Positions 34,031 to 41,277 of a DNA stretch of 64,000 nt are shown here, one piece after another. The stretch comes from Streptomyces olivoverticillatus (GTDB taxonomy: Bacteria > Actinomycetota > Actinomycetes > Streptomycetales > Streptomycetaceae). Location of the stretch: positions 62,001 through 126,000 of the forward strand of contig NZ_JACHJH010000006.1 in NCBI RefSeq assembly GCF_014203555.1, in the 5' to 3' direction. Numbering within the stretch: position 1 is the stretch's first letter; the number at the start of each line of letters is the position of its first letter. The notes under the pieces were generated by a model, which searched no databases, had not been told where the DNA came from, and saw nothing but the letters and a program-made list of their open reading frames with translations. A program made the position numbers and the translations under genes.

Positions 34031-35053
34031 TCAGCCCTCCTGCAGGGTGGTGAGGCCGTTGTCGATGAAGAGCGGGACGAGCTGCCCGATACGGTCGAAG
34101 CCCGCGCCGACGGTCTGCCCGAGGGTGTAGCGGTAGTGGATGCCTTCGAGGATGACGGCGAGCTTGAAGTAGGCGAAGGCGGTGTACCAGGGCAGGGCCG
34201 TGACGTCCCGGCCCGAGCCCGCGGCGTAGCGCTCGACGATCTCGGCGGGCTCGGGGTGCCCCGGGGCGCCGCGCGTGGTGGTCAGCGGCGAGCCGGGCAC
34301 GTCCTGCTGCTCGCTGTACATCACCAGCAGGCCGAGGTCGGTGAGCGGGTCGCCGAGCGTGGACATCTCCCAGTCCAGCACGGCCGTGACGGTGTCGTCG
34401 GCGCCGACGAGGACGTTGTCGAGCCGGTAGTCGCCGTGCACGACGGTGGGCGCGGGGGAGTGGGGCAGCGCCAGGCCCAGCGCCTGGTGCAGCGCGTCGA
34501 TGCCGGGCAGGTCGCGGTTGCGCGACGCCTCCAGCTGCTTGCCCCAGCGGCGCAACTGCCGTTCCAGGAAGCCGTCGGGCCGCCCGAAGTCCGCGAGCCC
34601 CACTTCGTGCGGATCCACGGCGTGCAGACGGACGAGGGTGTCGGCCAGGCCCAGGACGACCGTGCGGGTGCGGTCCGGGCCGATGGCGGCGAGCTGCTCC
34701 GCCGTGCGGTAGGGCGTGCCCTCGGCGAACTCCATGACGTAGAAGGGCGATCCGATGACGTCCTCGTCCTCGCACAAGAGCACCGTCTCCGGCACCGGGA
34801 CGTCCGTCGTGCGCAGCGCGCTGATCACCCGGTGCTCGCGCCGCATGTCGTGCGCGGTGGCGAGCACATGGCCCAGCGGCGGCCTGCGCACCACCCAGCG
34901 CCGGACGCCGTCGCCGACCGCGTAGGTGAGGTTGGACCGCCCCCCTTCGACCAGCTCGGCGCCGAGCGGCCCGGCCACCAGGCCCGGCCGCTCCCGGTCC
35001 AGGTGTGCGCGCAGCCGTTCCAGGTCGAGGCCCGGGGGGTTGCCCTTGCTCAT
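34031..35053 (-). CDS. APH-fold phosphotransferase (ACAD10/11-type kinase)
   Basis: A 340-residue aminoglycoside-phosphotransferase-like kinase. LVEGGRSNLTYAVGDGVRRWVVRRPP is the nucleotide-binding loop with Lys/Arg, VVHGDYRLDNVLVG the catalytic Brenner motif with the Asp base, and VLDWEMSTLGDPLTDLG the Mg-binding segment. This family is fused or linked to acyl-CoA dehydrogenases and phosphorylates hydroxyacyl-CoA substrates. ATG 35053 begins a tight two-gene unit with the dehydrogenase. A palindromic operator lies 62 bases upstream. Confidence 0.9.
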   Translation of the reverse strand: MSKGNPPGLDLERLRAHLDRERPGLVAGPLGAELVEGGRSNLTYAVGDGVRRWVVRRPPLGHVLATAHDMRREHRVISALRTTDVPVPETVLLCEDEDVIGSPFYVMEFAEGTPYRTAEQLAAIGPDRTRTVVLGLADTLVRLHAVDPHEVGLADFGRPDGFLERQLRRWGKQLEASRNRDLPGIDALHQALGLALPHSPAPTVVHGDYRLDNVLVGADDTVTAVLDWEMSTLGDPLTDLGLLVMYSEQQDVPGSPLTTTRGAPGHPEPAEIVERYAAGSGRDVTALPWYTAFAYFKLAVILEGIHYRYTLGQTVGAGFDRIGQLVPLFIDNGLTTLQEG

Positions 35054-35114
35054 CGAGTGCTCCTCTGCGGGGAGTCGGGCTGATCGCCGTACGTGCGTAC
35101 GGCCCTGGATCATG

Positions 35115-35132
35115 ATGCCGACCGGTCGGTAT
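35115..35132. promoter_or_regulatory. TetR-type operator, 18-bp palindrome
   Basis: ATGCCGACCGGTCGGTAT has a perfect 12-base core CCGACCGGTCGG with matching AT flanks. It lies in the gap upstream of the APH/acyl-CoA dehydrogenase pair. The ACCGACCGGTCGGT core is a motif I associate with TetR regulators of acyl-CoA genes. Confidence 0.6.
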
Positions 35133-35173
35133 GGCGTCCAGGGCCCCGGAGCACTCTCCCGTAGCGAAGCGCC

Positions 35174-36100
35174 TCAGGCGTGACAGGCCATCGGTTTCCC
35201 GCCGTTCATCGTCATCATGTCGCCCAGCACCGTGGCCAGATCCAGCGGCGCCCCCGGCGGCAGCCCGTCCAGCTCGGCGTAGGCGCGGTGCAGATTGCCG
35301 ACCAGGCGCTCGCTCTCGCGCAGCGCGGCGAACTCGCCGAGGTCGGCGCCGCGCGCGGCCTCCAGTGGAGTGCGCCCGGCGGCGTGGGAGGTGCGGGCCA
35401 GGTCGTCGACGAAGCGCAGATAGCCCTCGATGGTGTCGTAGACGCCGGGGTCGGTCACCCGGCCGTGGCCGGGCACGACGGTCTCCGCGTCGAGCGCCCG
35501 CAGCGCCTCCAGTGCGCGCAGCGAGCCGCTGAGCGAGCCCATGACGATGAAGGGGGTGCCGCCCTCGAAGATGAGGTCGCCGGTGAAGACGACGCGCTGC
35601 TCGGGCAGCCAGGCGATCGTGTCGCCGACGGTGTGCGCCGTCCCCGGGTGCAGCAGCCGCACCTCGGTCTCGCCCAGGTGGAGGGTGAGCTCGTCGGTGT
35701 AGGTGAGCGTGGGCGCGCTGACCTCGATGTCGCCGTAGTCGACGGAGGGCCAGATGGCGTGCAGTTGCAGCCCCTCGGCCAGGGTCTCGCGGCGGCACGC
35801 GACGTGCCCGACGACGGTGGCCTCGGGGGTGAAGACGCAGTTGCCGTAGGTGTGGTCGCCGTGGTGGTGGGTGTTGACCACCAGGGAGGGCCGCGGCGCC
35901 CCGCTCTCCTCGACCGCGTCGCGCAGCAGCCGGGCCCGCCGCTCGGTGGCGGCGGTGTCGATCAGCAGGGTGCGGCCGCCGCCGGTGACGAACCCGGCGT
36001 TGTTCAGGCACCAGCCCCCGTCCGGCTGGACGAAGGCGCTCACGCCCGGCGCGAGCGTGACGGTGTAAGGCTGGTACGTGCTGTCGGTCGTCGTTCCCAC
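35174..36100 (-). CDS. Metallo-beta-lactamase-fold hydrolase
   Basis: A 308-residue MBL-fold protein. VVNTHHHGDHTYGN holds the HXHXDH metal motif, LHPGTAHTVGDTIAWL the third His, VVFTGDLIFEGG the bridging Asp and VPGHGRVTD the last His. This arrangement is typical of thioesterase or lactonase members in catabolic clusters. GTG 36100 has GGGGAGG upstream. It precedes the APH kinase on the same strand with a 120-base gap containing the operator, so it may have a separate promoter. Confidence 0.9.
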   Translation of the reverse strand: MGTTTDSTYQPYTVTLAPGVSAFVQPDGGWCLNNAGFVTGGGRTLLIDTAATERRARLLRDAVEESGAPRPSLVVNTHHHGDHTYGNCVFTPEATVVGHVACRRETLAEGLQLHAIWPSVDYGDIEVSAPTLTYTDELTLHLGETEVRLLHPGTAHTVGDTIAWLPEQRVVFTGDLIFEGGTPFIVMGSLSGSLRALEALRALDAETVVPGHGRVTDPGVYDTIEGYLRFVDDLARTSHAAGRTPLEAARGADLGEFAALRESERLVGNLHRAYAELDGLPPGAPLDLATVLGDMMTMNGGKPMACHA

Positions 36101-36139
36101 GCGTGCCTCCCCGGTGCGGTCCGTCTCTCGGAGCCGACT

Positions 36140-36157
36140 GCCCGTCAGAATACGGGC
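36140..36157 (-). terminator. Weak hairpin after marR
   Basis: GCCCGT and ACGGGC form a 6-bp stem 27 bases beyond the marR stop. It could be a weak terminator. Confidence 0.3.
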
Positions 36158-36183
36158 GCGGGGCAAGGCCGCCGTGCGCGCGG

Positions 36184-36621
36184 TCAGGCCCGGTGCTCCA
36201 GGTCCGGGCGGAGCCGCTCCAGCAGCCGGTAGAGGGTGCTGCGCTCGTCCTCGTCGAGGGCGTCGAGCGCGCTGTGCGTGGCCTGCATCTCGTCCCGCAC
36301 CCGGCGGATGGTCTCGACGCCCTCCTCGGTGGCCACCACGTTCTTCACCCGGCGGTCGGAGGGGTCGGGCTCGCGCCGGACCAGGCCGCGCGCTTCGAGA
36401 CGGTCCACGATGCCGGTGACGTTGGAGGCGTCGCAGACCAGCACGGTGGCCAGGCCGCGCATCGGCACCGGGCCCTTGAGCTGGGCGAGCAGCTTGGCCT
36501 GGACGGAGGTGAGGCCGTGCCGGGCGGCGGTGGCCGCGAAGTCCTGCCACTGGGCGGTGCCGAGCGCCGCGACGAGCTCCAGGAGCTGGGCCTTGGTCGG
36601 GGGCGAAGGGGTGCCGGTCAT
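36184..36621 (-). CDS. MarR-family transcriptional regulator
   Basis: A 145-residue winged-helix regulator: GLTSVQAKLLAQLKGPVPMRGLATVLVCDASNVTGIVDRLEARGLVRREPDPSDRRVKNVVATEEG contains the recognition helix and wing. It is divergent from an MFS exporter and an oxidoreductase, the classical arrangement for control of drug or phenolic resistance. The 121-base shared gap contains several TTGA/TCAA inverted repeats, suggesting autorepression and control of the exporter. One Cys (VCDAS) is present; there is no obvious OhrR-type redox site. Confidence 0.92.
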   Translation of the reverse strand: MTGTPSPPTKAQLLELVAALGTAQWQDFAATAARHGLTSVQAKLLAQLKGPVPMRGLATVLVCDASNVTGIVDRLEARGLVRREPDPSDRRVKNVVATEEGVETIRRVRDEMQATHSALDALDEDERSTLYRLLERLRPDLEHRA

Positions 36622-36634
36622 GGGTGAAGTGTAC

Positions 36635-36651
36635 TCAAGAGCTTGAAGCTC
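36635..36651. promoter_or_regulatory. MarR-type inverted repeats next to marR start
   Basis: TCAAG-AG-CTTGA (36635-36646) and GAGCTT-G-AAGCTC (36639-36651) overlap each other immediately upstream of the marR ATG. They are candidate autoregulatory binding sites. Confidence 0.5.
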
Positions 36652-36661
36652 TAAATCATTA

Positions 36662-36721
36662 ACTTGACTACCTGAAGTATTCCGCCGTAACGTAGGCCCA
36701 GTTGCTTGACGATCTCAAGCA
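36662..36721. promoter_or_regulatory. Two TTGA-N5-TCAA-type operators before the MFS gene
   Basis: ACTTGA-N5-TGAAGT at 36662-36678 (one mismatch) and TGCTTGA-N5-TCAAGCA at 36703-36721 (perfect, 19 bases) share the 5-base spacing typical of MarR-family operators. They flank the probable promoter of the exporter. Confidence 0.6.
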
Positions 36722-36742
36722 TCAACGTCGTGAAGTAACCAG

Positions 36743-38263
36743 ATGGACCCCAAAGGACTCCGCATTCCCATGACCTCCCAAGCGCCCGCCACGCCCGGCA
36801 GCCGGCGGAACGAGACGGTGATCGTCTTCGCCCTGAGCCTGGCCGCCATGGTCGTCTCGATGATGCAGACCCTGGTGGTGCCGATCCTCGGCCTGATCCA
36901 GAAGGACCTGCACACCACCTCGGCCAACGTCAGCTGGGTCACCACCGCCACCCTGCTCTCCGCGGCCGTCTTCACCCCGCTGCTCGGCCGCTTCGGCGAC
37001 CAGCACGGCAAGAAGAAGACGCTCGTCGGCGTGCTGATCGTCATGGTCGCCGGGTCCGTCCTCGCCGCCGTGACGCACTCCCTGCTCTGGCTGATCGTCG
37101 GCCGGGTGCTCCAGGGCGCCGCGACCGCGATCTTCCCGCTGGCGCTCTCCGTGCTGCGCGAGGAGGTCCGCCCGGCCAAGCTGCCCGGCGCCATGGCCAT
37201 GGTCAGCGGCACCCTCGCCTTCGGCAGCGGCCTGGCGCTCGTCGCCACCGGCCTGCTCACCTCCGGCGACAACCCCGACTACCGCAGCGCCTTCTGGCTG
37301 GCCACCGGCCTCGCCGCGCTCGCCCTGCTCGCCGTCGTCACCCTCGTCCCGGCCACCCGGGAGACCACCGGCGGACGCACCGACGTGCTCGGCGCGCTCA
37401 GCCTGGCCGCCACCCTCGTCCTGCTCCTGCTGCCCATCACCCAGGGCCACGAGTGGGGCTGGTCCTCCGCCCGTACGATCGGCTGCTTCGTGGGCGCCGC
37501 CGTGATGGCCGCCGTCTGGACGCTGGTCGAGCGCAAGGTGCGCGAGCCGCTGGTCGACATGAAGATGTTCGTCCACCGCCCGGTGCTCTTCGCCAACCTC
37601 TCCGGCCTGCTCGTCGGCTTCGGCTCCTTCGCCCTCTTCATCGGCGTCTCCTACCTGGTCCAGATGCCGTCGAAGATCACGGGCTACGGCTTCGACGCCA
37701 GCGTGCTGCGCGCCTCCGTCGAGTTCCTGCTGCCCAGCACCGTCGTCTCGCTGCTCGCGGCCCCCGTCGGCGGCCAGCTCGTCCGCCACAAGGGCCCCCG
37801 CCTGGTGCTGCTGCTCGCCTCGCTGATCGGCACCGCCGGCTTCGTGTGGATCGCGCTCGACCACGAGCACGCCTTCTCGGTGATCGCCGCCGGCATGTTC
37901 GTCGGCGCCGCCATCAGCTTCGGCTACGCGGCCATGCCCGCCGTGATCGTCACCAGCGTGCCGCACCACCAGACCGGCATAGCCAACGGCATCAACTCCA
38001 TCTCCCGCTCCACCGGCAGCGCCATCGGCAGCGCGATGATCACCACGGTCCTCGCCTCCAAGAGCATCGCCCACCTGCCGCCCGGCGCGCCCAAGCTGCC
38101 CGCCGAGAGCCAGTTCACGCTCACCTTCGTCATCGCGGGGACCGCCTTCGCGCTGGTCTCCGTGGTGGCCGGGCTGGGCCTGCGCACCATCCACGGCCCG
38201 CGGGCAGCGGTGGCGGGCTCGGCCGCCGCGTCCGAGGCTGAAACCGCACCCGCCACCCGCTGA
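36743..38263 (+). CDS. MFS exporter, DHA2-like drug transporter
   Basis: A 506-residue membrane protein with about 14 hydrophobic helices. VNVSWVTTATLLSAAVFTPLLGRFGDQHGKKK covers helix 2 and the conserved GRxGDxxGKK loop of MFS antiporters; VGRVLQGAATAIFPLALSVLREEV is the motif B/C region. It should extrude small molecules with proton exchange. The start may be ATG 36743 or ATG 36770 since neither has a strong ribosome site. It is divergently controlled by MarR and followed 31 bases later by an oxidoreductase. Confidence 0.9.
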   Translation: MDPKGLRIPMTSQAPATPGSRRNETVIVFALSLAAMVVSMMQTLVVPILGLIQKDLHTTSANVSWVTTATLLSAAVFTPLLGRFGDQHGKKKTLVGVLIVMVAGSVLAAVTHSLLWLIVGRVLQGAATAIFPLALSVLREEVRPAKLPGAMAMVSGTLAFGSGLALVATGLLTSGDNPDYRSAFWLATGLAALALLAVVTLVPATRETTGGRTDVLGALSLAATLVLLLLPITQGHEWGWSSARTIGCFVGAAVMAAVWTLVERKVREPLVDMKMFVHRPVLFANLSGLLVGFGSFALFIGVSYLVQMPSKITGYGFDASVLRASVEFLLPSTVVSLLAAPVGGQLVRHKGPRLVLLLASLIGTAGFVWIALDHEHAFSVIAAGMFVGAAISFGYAAMPAVIVTSVPHHQTGIANGINSISRSTGSAIGSAMITTVLASKSIAHLPPGAPKLPAESQFTLTFVIAGTAFALVSVVAGLGLRTIHGPRAAVAGSAAASEAETAPATR

Positions 38264-38294
38264 GTCACGCCACCGAGCACGGAGGAGCACCACG

Positions 38295-39218
38295 ATGAAG
38301 GCTGTCAGCTACCGCGTCTACGGCGGCCCCGAGGTCCTCGAATACGGGGAGCTGCCCAAGCCCAAGGTGGGCCCGGACTCCGTCCTGGTCCGGGTGAAGG
38401 CGGCGGCCGTCAACCCCGTCGACTGGAAGGCCCAGGCGGGCTACCTGGAACCGCTGCTCGACGCGGTCTTCCCCGTGATCCCCGGCTGGGACGTCTCCGG
38501 CGTGGTCGTCGCCGTGGGCTCCGACGTTCCCGAGTTCCAGGAGGGCGACGAGGTCATCGGCTACGTACGCGAGGACGTCCTCTCCCGCGGTACCTTCGCG
38601 GAGTACGTGGCGGCCCCGGTGCGCACCCTGGCCCGCAAGCCCGCCGGCCTCAGCCACGAGGAGGCGGCCGGCCTCCCGCTGGCCGGCCTGACCGCCTACC
38701 AGGCGCTGAAGGCCGTGGGGGCCGCCTCGGGCGACACCGTCCTGGTGCACGCCGCCGCCGGCGGGGTGGGCTCGATGGCCGTCCAGCTCGCACGCCACTT
38801 CGGCGCCCGCGTCATCGGCACCGCCAGCGAGCGCAACCACGACTACCTGCGCGCGCTGGGCGCCGAGCCCGTCGTCTACGGGGACGGGCTGACCGAGCGC
38901 GTACGGGCCCTGGCGCCCGAGGGCGTCGACGTCGTCCTCGACCTGGTCGGCGGCGGCGTGATCCGTACCTCGGCCGAGGTGAGCGCGCCCGGCGCCCGGC
39001 TGGTCTCCATCGCCGACCCGGAGGTGGCCGACCTCAACGGCCGCCTGCTGTGGGTGCGCCCCGACGCCGACGACCTGACCGCGCTGAGCCACCTGGCGGA
39101 GCAGGGCGTCCTCTCGGTCGAGGTGGCGGAGGTCTTCCCGCTGGAGAAGACGGCGGACGCGCAGCGCCTGAGCGCCCAGGGCCACACCCGGGGCAAGATC
39201 GTGGTGACGGTGCCCTAG
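38295..39218 (+). CDS. NADP-dependent quinone oxidoreductase-like MDR protein
   Basis: A 307-residue medium-chain reductase lacking zinc ligands. YRVYGGPEVLEYGELPKPK opens the GroES-like domain, GWDVSGVVVAVG follows, and VHAAAGGVGSMAVQLARHFGARVIGTAS is the Rossmann motif. It likely reduces a quinone or enone with NADPH. ATG 38295 has AGCACGGAGGAG upstream. It shares an operon with the MFS exporter, consistent with detoxification. Its TAG stop is formed by the CTAG flanking the inserted element at 39219. Confidence 0.9.
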   Translation: MKAVSYRVYGGPEVLEYGELPKPKVGPDSVLVRVKAAAVNPVDWKAQAGYLEPLLDAVFPVIPGWDVSGVVVAVGSDVPEFQEGDEVIGYVREDVLSRGTFAEYVAAPVRTLARKPAGLSHEEAAGLPLAGLTAYQALKAVGAASGDTVLVHAAAGGVGSMAVQLARHFGARVIGTASERNHDYLRALGAEPVVYGDGLTERVRALAPEGVDVVLDLVGGGVIRTSAEVSAPGARLVSIADPEVADLNGRLLWVRPDADDLTALSHLAEQGVLSVEVAEVFPLEKTADAQRLSAQGHTRGKIVVTVP

Positions 39219-39428
39219 GGCGTGTCCGATGGGTCGGCACAGGCCCCGCGACTCCCCCAGCTACCGCTGGGAGGTGCCCCCGGCACGGCACCTCGCTGCG
39301 TTGTCGCACGACCCGAGTACGCCCAGTACGCGGGTCATGCTCCGCCTTGCGATGCTCCCCCAGCTACCGCTGGGAGGTGCCCCCAGCGCCAGACGCCGCG
39401 GGACCCGCACTGACCCATCGGACACGCC
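39219..39428. mobile_element. MITE-like element with 17-bp TIRs and CTAG duplications
   Basis: A 210-base non-coding element. Terminal inverted repeats GGCGTGTCCGATGGGTC at 39219-39235 and its exact complement at 39412-39428 are flanked by CTAG at 39215-39218 and 39429-39432, as expected for a 4-bp target duplication of IS5-type transposases. Inside are two identical 30-base direct repeats (39252-39281 and 39355-39384), each containing the small hairpin CCCAGCTACCGCTGGG, and a central ACCCGAGTACGCCCAGTACGCGGGT-like palindrome (written here only to show symmetry; 39310-39336). No ORF encodes a transposase, so it must be mobilised in trans. Confidence 0.8.
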
Positions 39429-39965
39429 CTAGCGCGTGCCGGAGGCCGAGGGCATCGCCCTCAGCCTCCGGTAGGCCTCGAAGCCGTCCGGCACCCAGTC
39501 CCACTCGCCGAGCCGCTGCGCCAGCTCCGCCTCGGAGAGGAAGGCGTGCCAGGCCACCTCTTCCTCCTGGGGGCTGACCGGCAGCGCGCACCGAACCTCA
39601 TACACCGCCGACCACCAGCTGTGCTCGGCGGTTTCGTACAGGAACCGGAAGAGCGGCACGGGGGCCGGGAGGCCGCTGACGCCCAGCTCCTCCTCGGCCT
39701 CGCGCAGGGCCGCCTCGTCGTAGGTCTCGCCCGCGCCGACGACCCCGCCCACGAACATGTCGTAGCGGGAGGGGAAGACGAGCTTGCGGTCGGTGCGGCG
39801 GTGCACGAAGATCCGCCCCCGGGGATCCCGGGCAAGGACGAAGACGCACCGGTGCCGCAACCGCCGGGCGTAGCTCTCGGCGCGCAGCGCCTGCCCGACG
39901 ACCCGGTCGTGTTCGTCGACGATGTCCAGCAGTTCGTCTTCCGCGAGCGGTCGCTGATCGGTCAT
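39429..39965 (-). CDS. Nudix hydrolase
   Basis: A 178-residue protein with the Nudix box GGVVGAGETYDEAALREAEEELGVSG (GX5EX7REUXEEXGU). RHRCVFVLARDPRGRIFVHRRTDRKLVFPSRYD is the upstream strand region. This subtype, with an N-terminal DEHDRVVGQALRAESY stretch, resembles isopentenyl-diphosphate-isomerase-like Nudix enzymes such as YfcD. It hydrolyses a nucleoside-diphosphate-like substrate not determinable here. ATG 39965. Its TAG stop lies in the right CTAG copy of the MITE. Confidence 0.9.
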   Translation of the reverse strand: MTDQRPLAEDELLDIVDEHDRVVGQALRAESYARRLRHRCVFVLARDPRGRIFVHRRTDRKLVFPSRYDMFVGGVVGAGETYDEAALREAEEELGVSGLPAPVPLFRFLYETAEHSWWSAVYEVRCALPVSPQEEEVAWHAFLSEAELAQRLGEWDWVPDGFEAYRRLRAMPSASGTR

Positions 39966-39997
39966 GGCCCCATCCAACCAGCCGGTGCGCTTCTTGG

Positions 39998-40882
39998 TCA
40001 GTGCGGCTGGAGGTCGCGCATCCGCCCGGTCTCGGCCATTCCCGAGGGCATCGCCGGATGCCGGCCGATCAGCACGATCCCGACCACGATGGCCGCCAGG
40101 CCCGCCGCCTCCCAGGCCAGCGCCCCGGGCGTGGTCCGCAGCCGGTCGCCCATGAAGCCGACCCCGCAGGCGATCCCCGCCAGCGGCTGGGCGGCGGTCA
40201 GCGCGGGCAGCGACATCCGCAGCGGGGCCGTCTCGAAGGCGCTCTGCACCAGCACCAGCCCCGTGACGCCGAGGGCCAGCACCCCGTACGGATGCCAGCT
40301 GGTGACGAGCACCGGCCAGCCGCCGTGCGCCCACTGCTCGCCGCTGACCCGGGTCAGCGCGTCCTGGACGCCGTAGAGCAGCCCGGCGGCCACCGCCAGC
40401 AGCGCGGCCTCCGTGCTCATCCGCACCCGCTTGGAGACGGCGGCGAGCAGCATCGCCGTGCCCACCATCACCCCGATGATCAGCCAGTGCCGCAGCGGGT
40501 CGGTGACGGTGTCGCCGCTGTGCGGGCGGCCCGCGACGATGAACGCCGTCACCCCGCCGGCCAGCAGCCACAGTCCGCCCCAGCCCGTCCGGCCGAGCGG
40601 CTGTTTCGTCTGGTACCGCGAGAGGGCCATGGCGAACAGCAGGTTCGTCGCCAGCAGGGGCTCCACCAGCGACACCTCGCCCCCGCTCAGCGCCACCGCG
40701 CCCAGCGCCATCCCGCAGACCATCAGCGCGATGCCCGCCAGCCAGCGGGGCATCCGCATCAGGTCGAGCAGCAGGCGCAGGGAGAGGAAGTCGCTCATCG
40801 GGGCCCGCTGGGCGGCGTTCTGCTGGAGAACGAAGCCCACACCCAGACAGGCCGCCGCGCCGACGGCGAAGGCGAAGATCAT
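39998..40882 (-). CDS. DMT-superfamily transporter (EamA-like)
   Basis: A 294-residue membrane protein with about ten hydrophobic helices and the two-fold repeat of the drug/metabolite transporters. Segments such as VEPLLATNLLFAMALSRYQ and AAQPLAGIACGVGFMGDRL are in the equivalent position of each repeat. Substrate and direction are not apparent. ATG 40882 is favoured since GAGGTG lies 9 bases upstream; GTG 40894 is also possible. It ends 33 bases before the Nudix gene, same strand. Confidence 0.85.
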   Translation of the reverse strand: MIFAFAVGAAACLGVGFVLQQNAAQRAPMSDFLSLRLLLDLMRMPRWLAGIALMVCGMALGAVALSGGEVSLVEPLLATNLLFAMALSRYQTKQPLGRTGWGGLWLLAGGVTAFIVAGRPHSGDTVTDPLRHWLIIGVMVGTAMLLAAVSKRVRMSTEAALLAVAAGLLYGVQDALTRVSGEQWAHGGWPVLVTSWHPYGVLALGVTGLVLVQSAFETAPLRMSLPALTAAQPLAGIACGVGFMGDRLRTTPGALAWEAAGLAAIVVGIVLIGRHPAMPSGMAETGRMRDLQPH

Positions 40883-40894
40883 CACGTCGTGCAC

Positions 40895-41277
40895 CTCAAG
40901 ACCGGCCGGTCGTAGGAGACTTGACAGAAAAACGATAGCCGCCTTGTGGGCGGAGTGACGTCCGAGTACCCCTCTTTCGGCCGTTCATCCAGTCGAACGG
41001 TGGACCGGAGTCGGAAGTGCCGCACAAGAGAGGGGTGAGTGTCGAATGTATGTACGTCGTATGTACGTGCGGATGGGCAGTGCCGCCGAGGCGCTCCGCC
41101 GTCGACCCGCGCCGCCAACTGGAGCTGACGGCACGTCACTTGACGTGATGTCAGTACAAGACCGGCCTTGACGCGGAGCCGTGACTACCGGTTTGCTGTG
41201 CGTGATGGGGAATACCTGTTCACGGACGCCGGGCTGTGGCGCCCGGAGGGGACGCACGCCGTGGAGGGAGCACGCCG
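40895..41277. other. Divergent intergenic region with repeats and a 30-bp palindrome
   Basis: A 383-base gap without a gene. It contains GTATGTACGT twice in tandem separated by one base (41048-41068) and a 30-base near-perfect palindrome at 41125-41154. The ribosome site GGAGGGAG (41262-41269) of the TPR gene closes the region. A GACTTGACAG near 40917 could be the -35 of a plus-strand transcript. Confidence 0.6.
41125..41154. promoter_or_regulatory. 30-bp palindrome, CACGTCA-CT-TGACGTG core
   Basis: The core CACGTCA (41132-41138) and TGACGTG (41141-41147) are perfect; outer arms CTGAC and GTCAG (41125-41129, 41150-41154) extend the symmetry, with 12 of 14 arm bases matching. A strong candidate operator in front of the TPR-permease genes. 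Confidence 0.6.
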
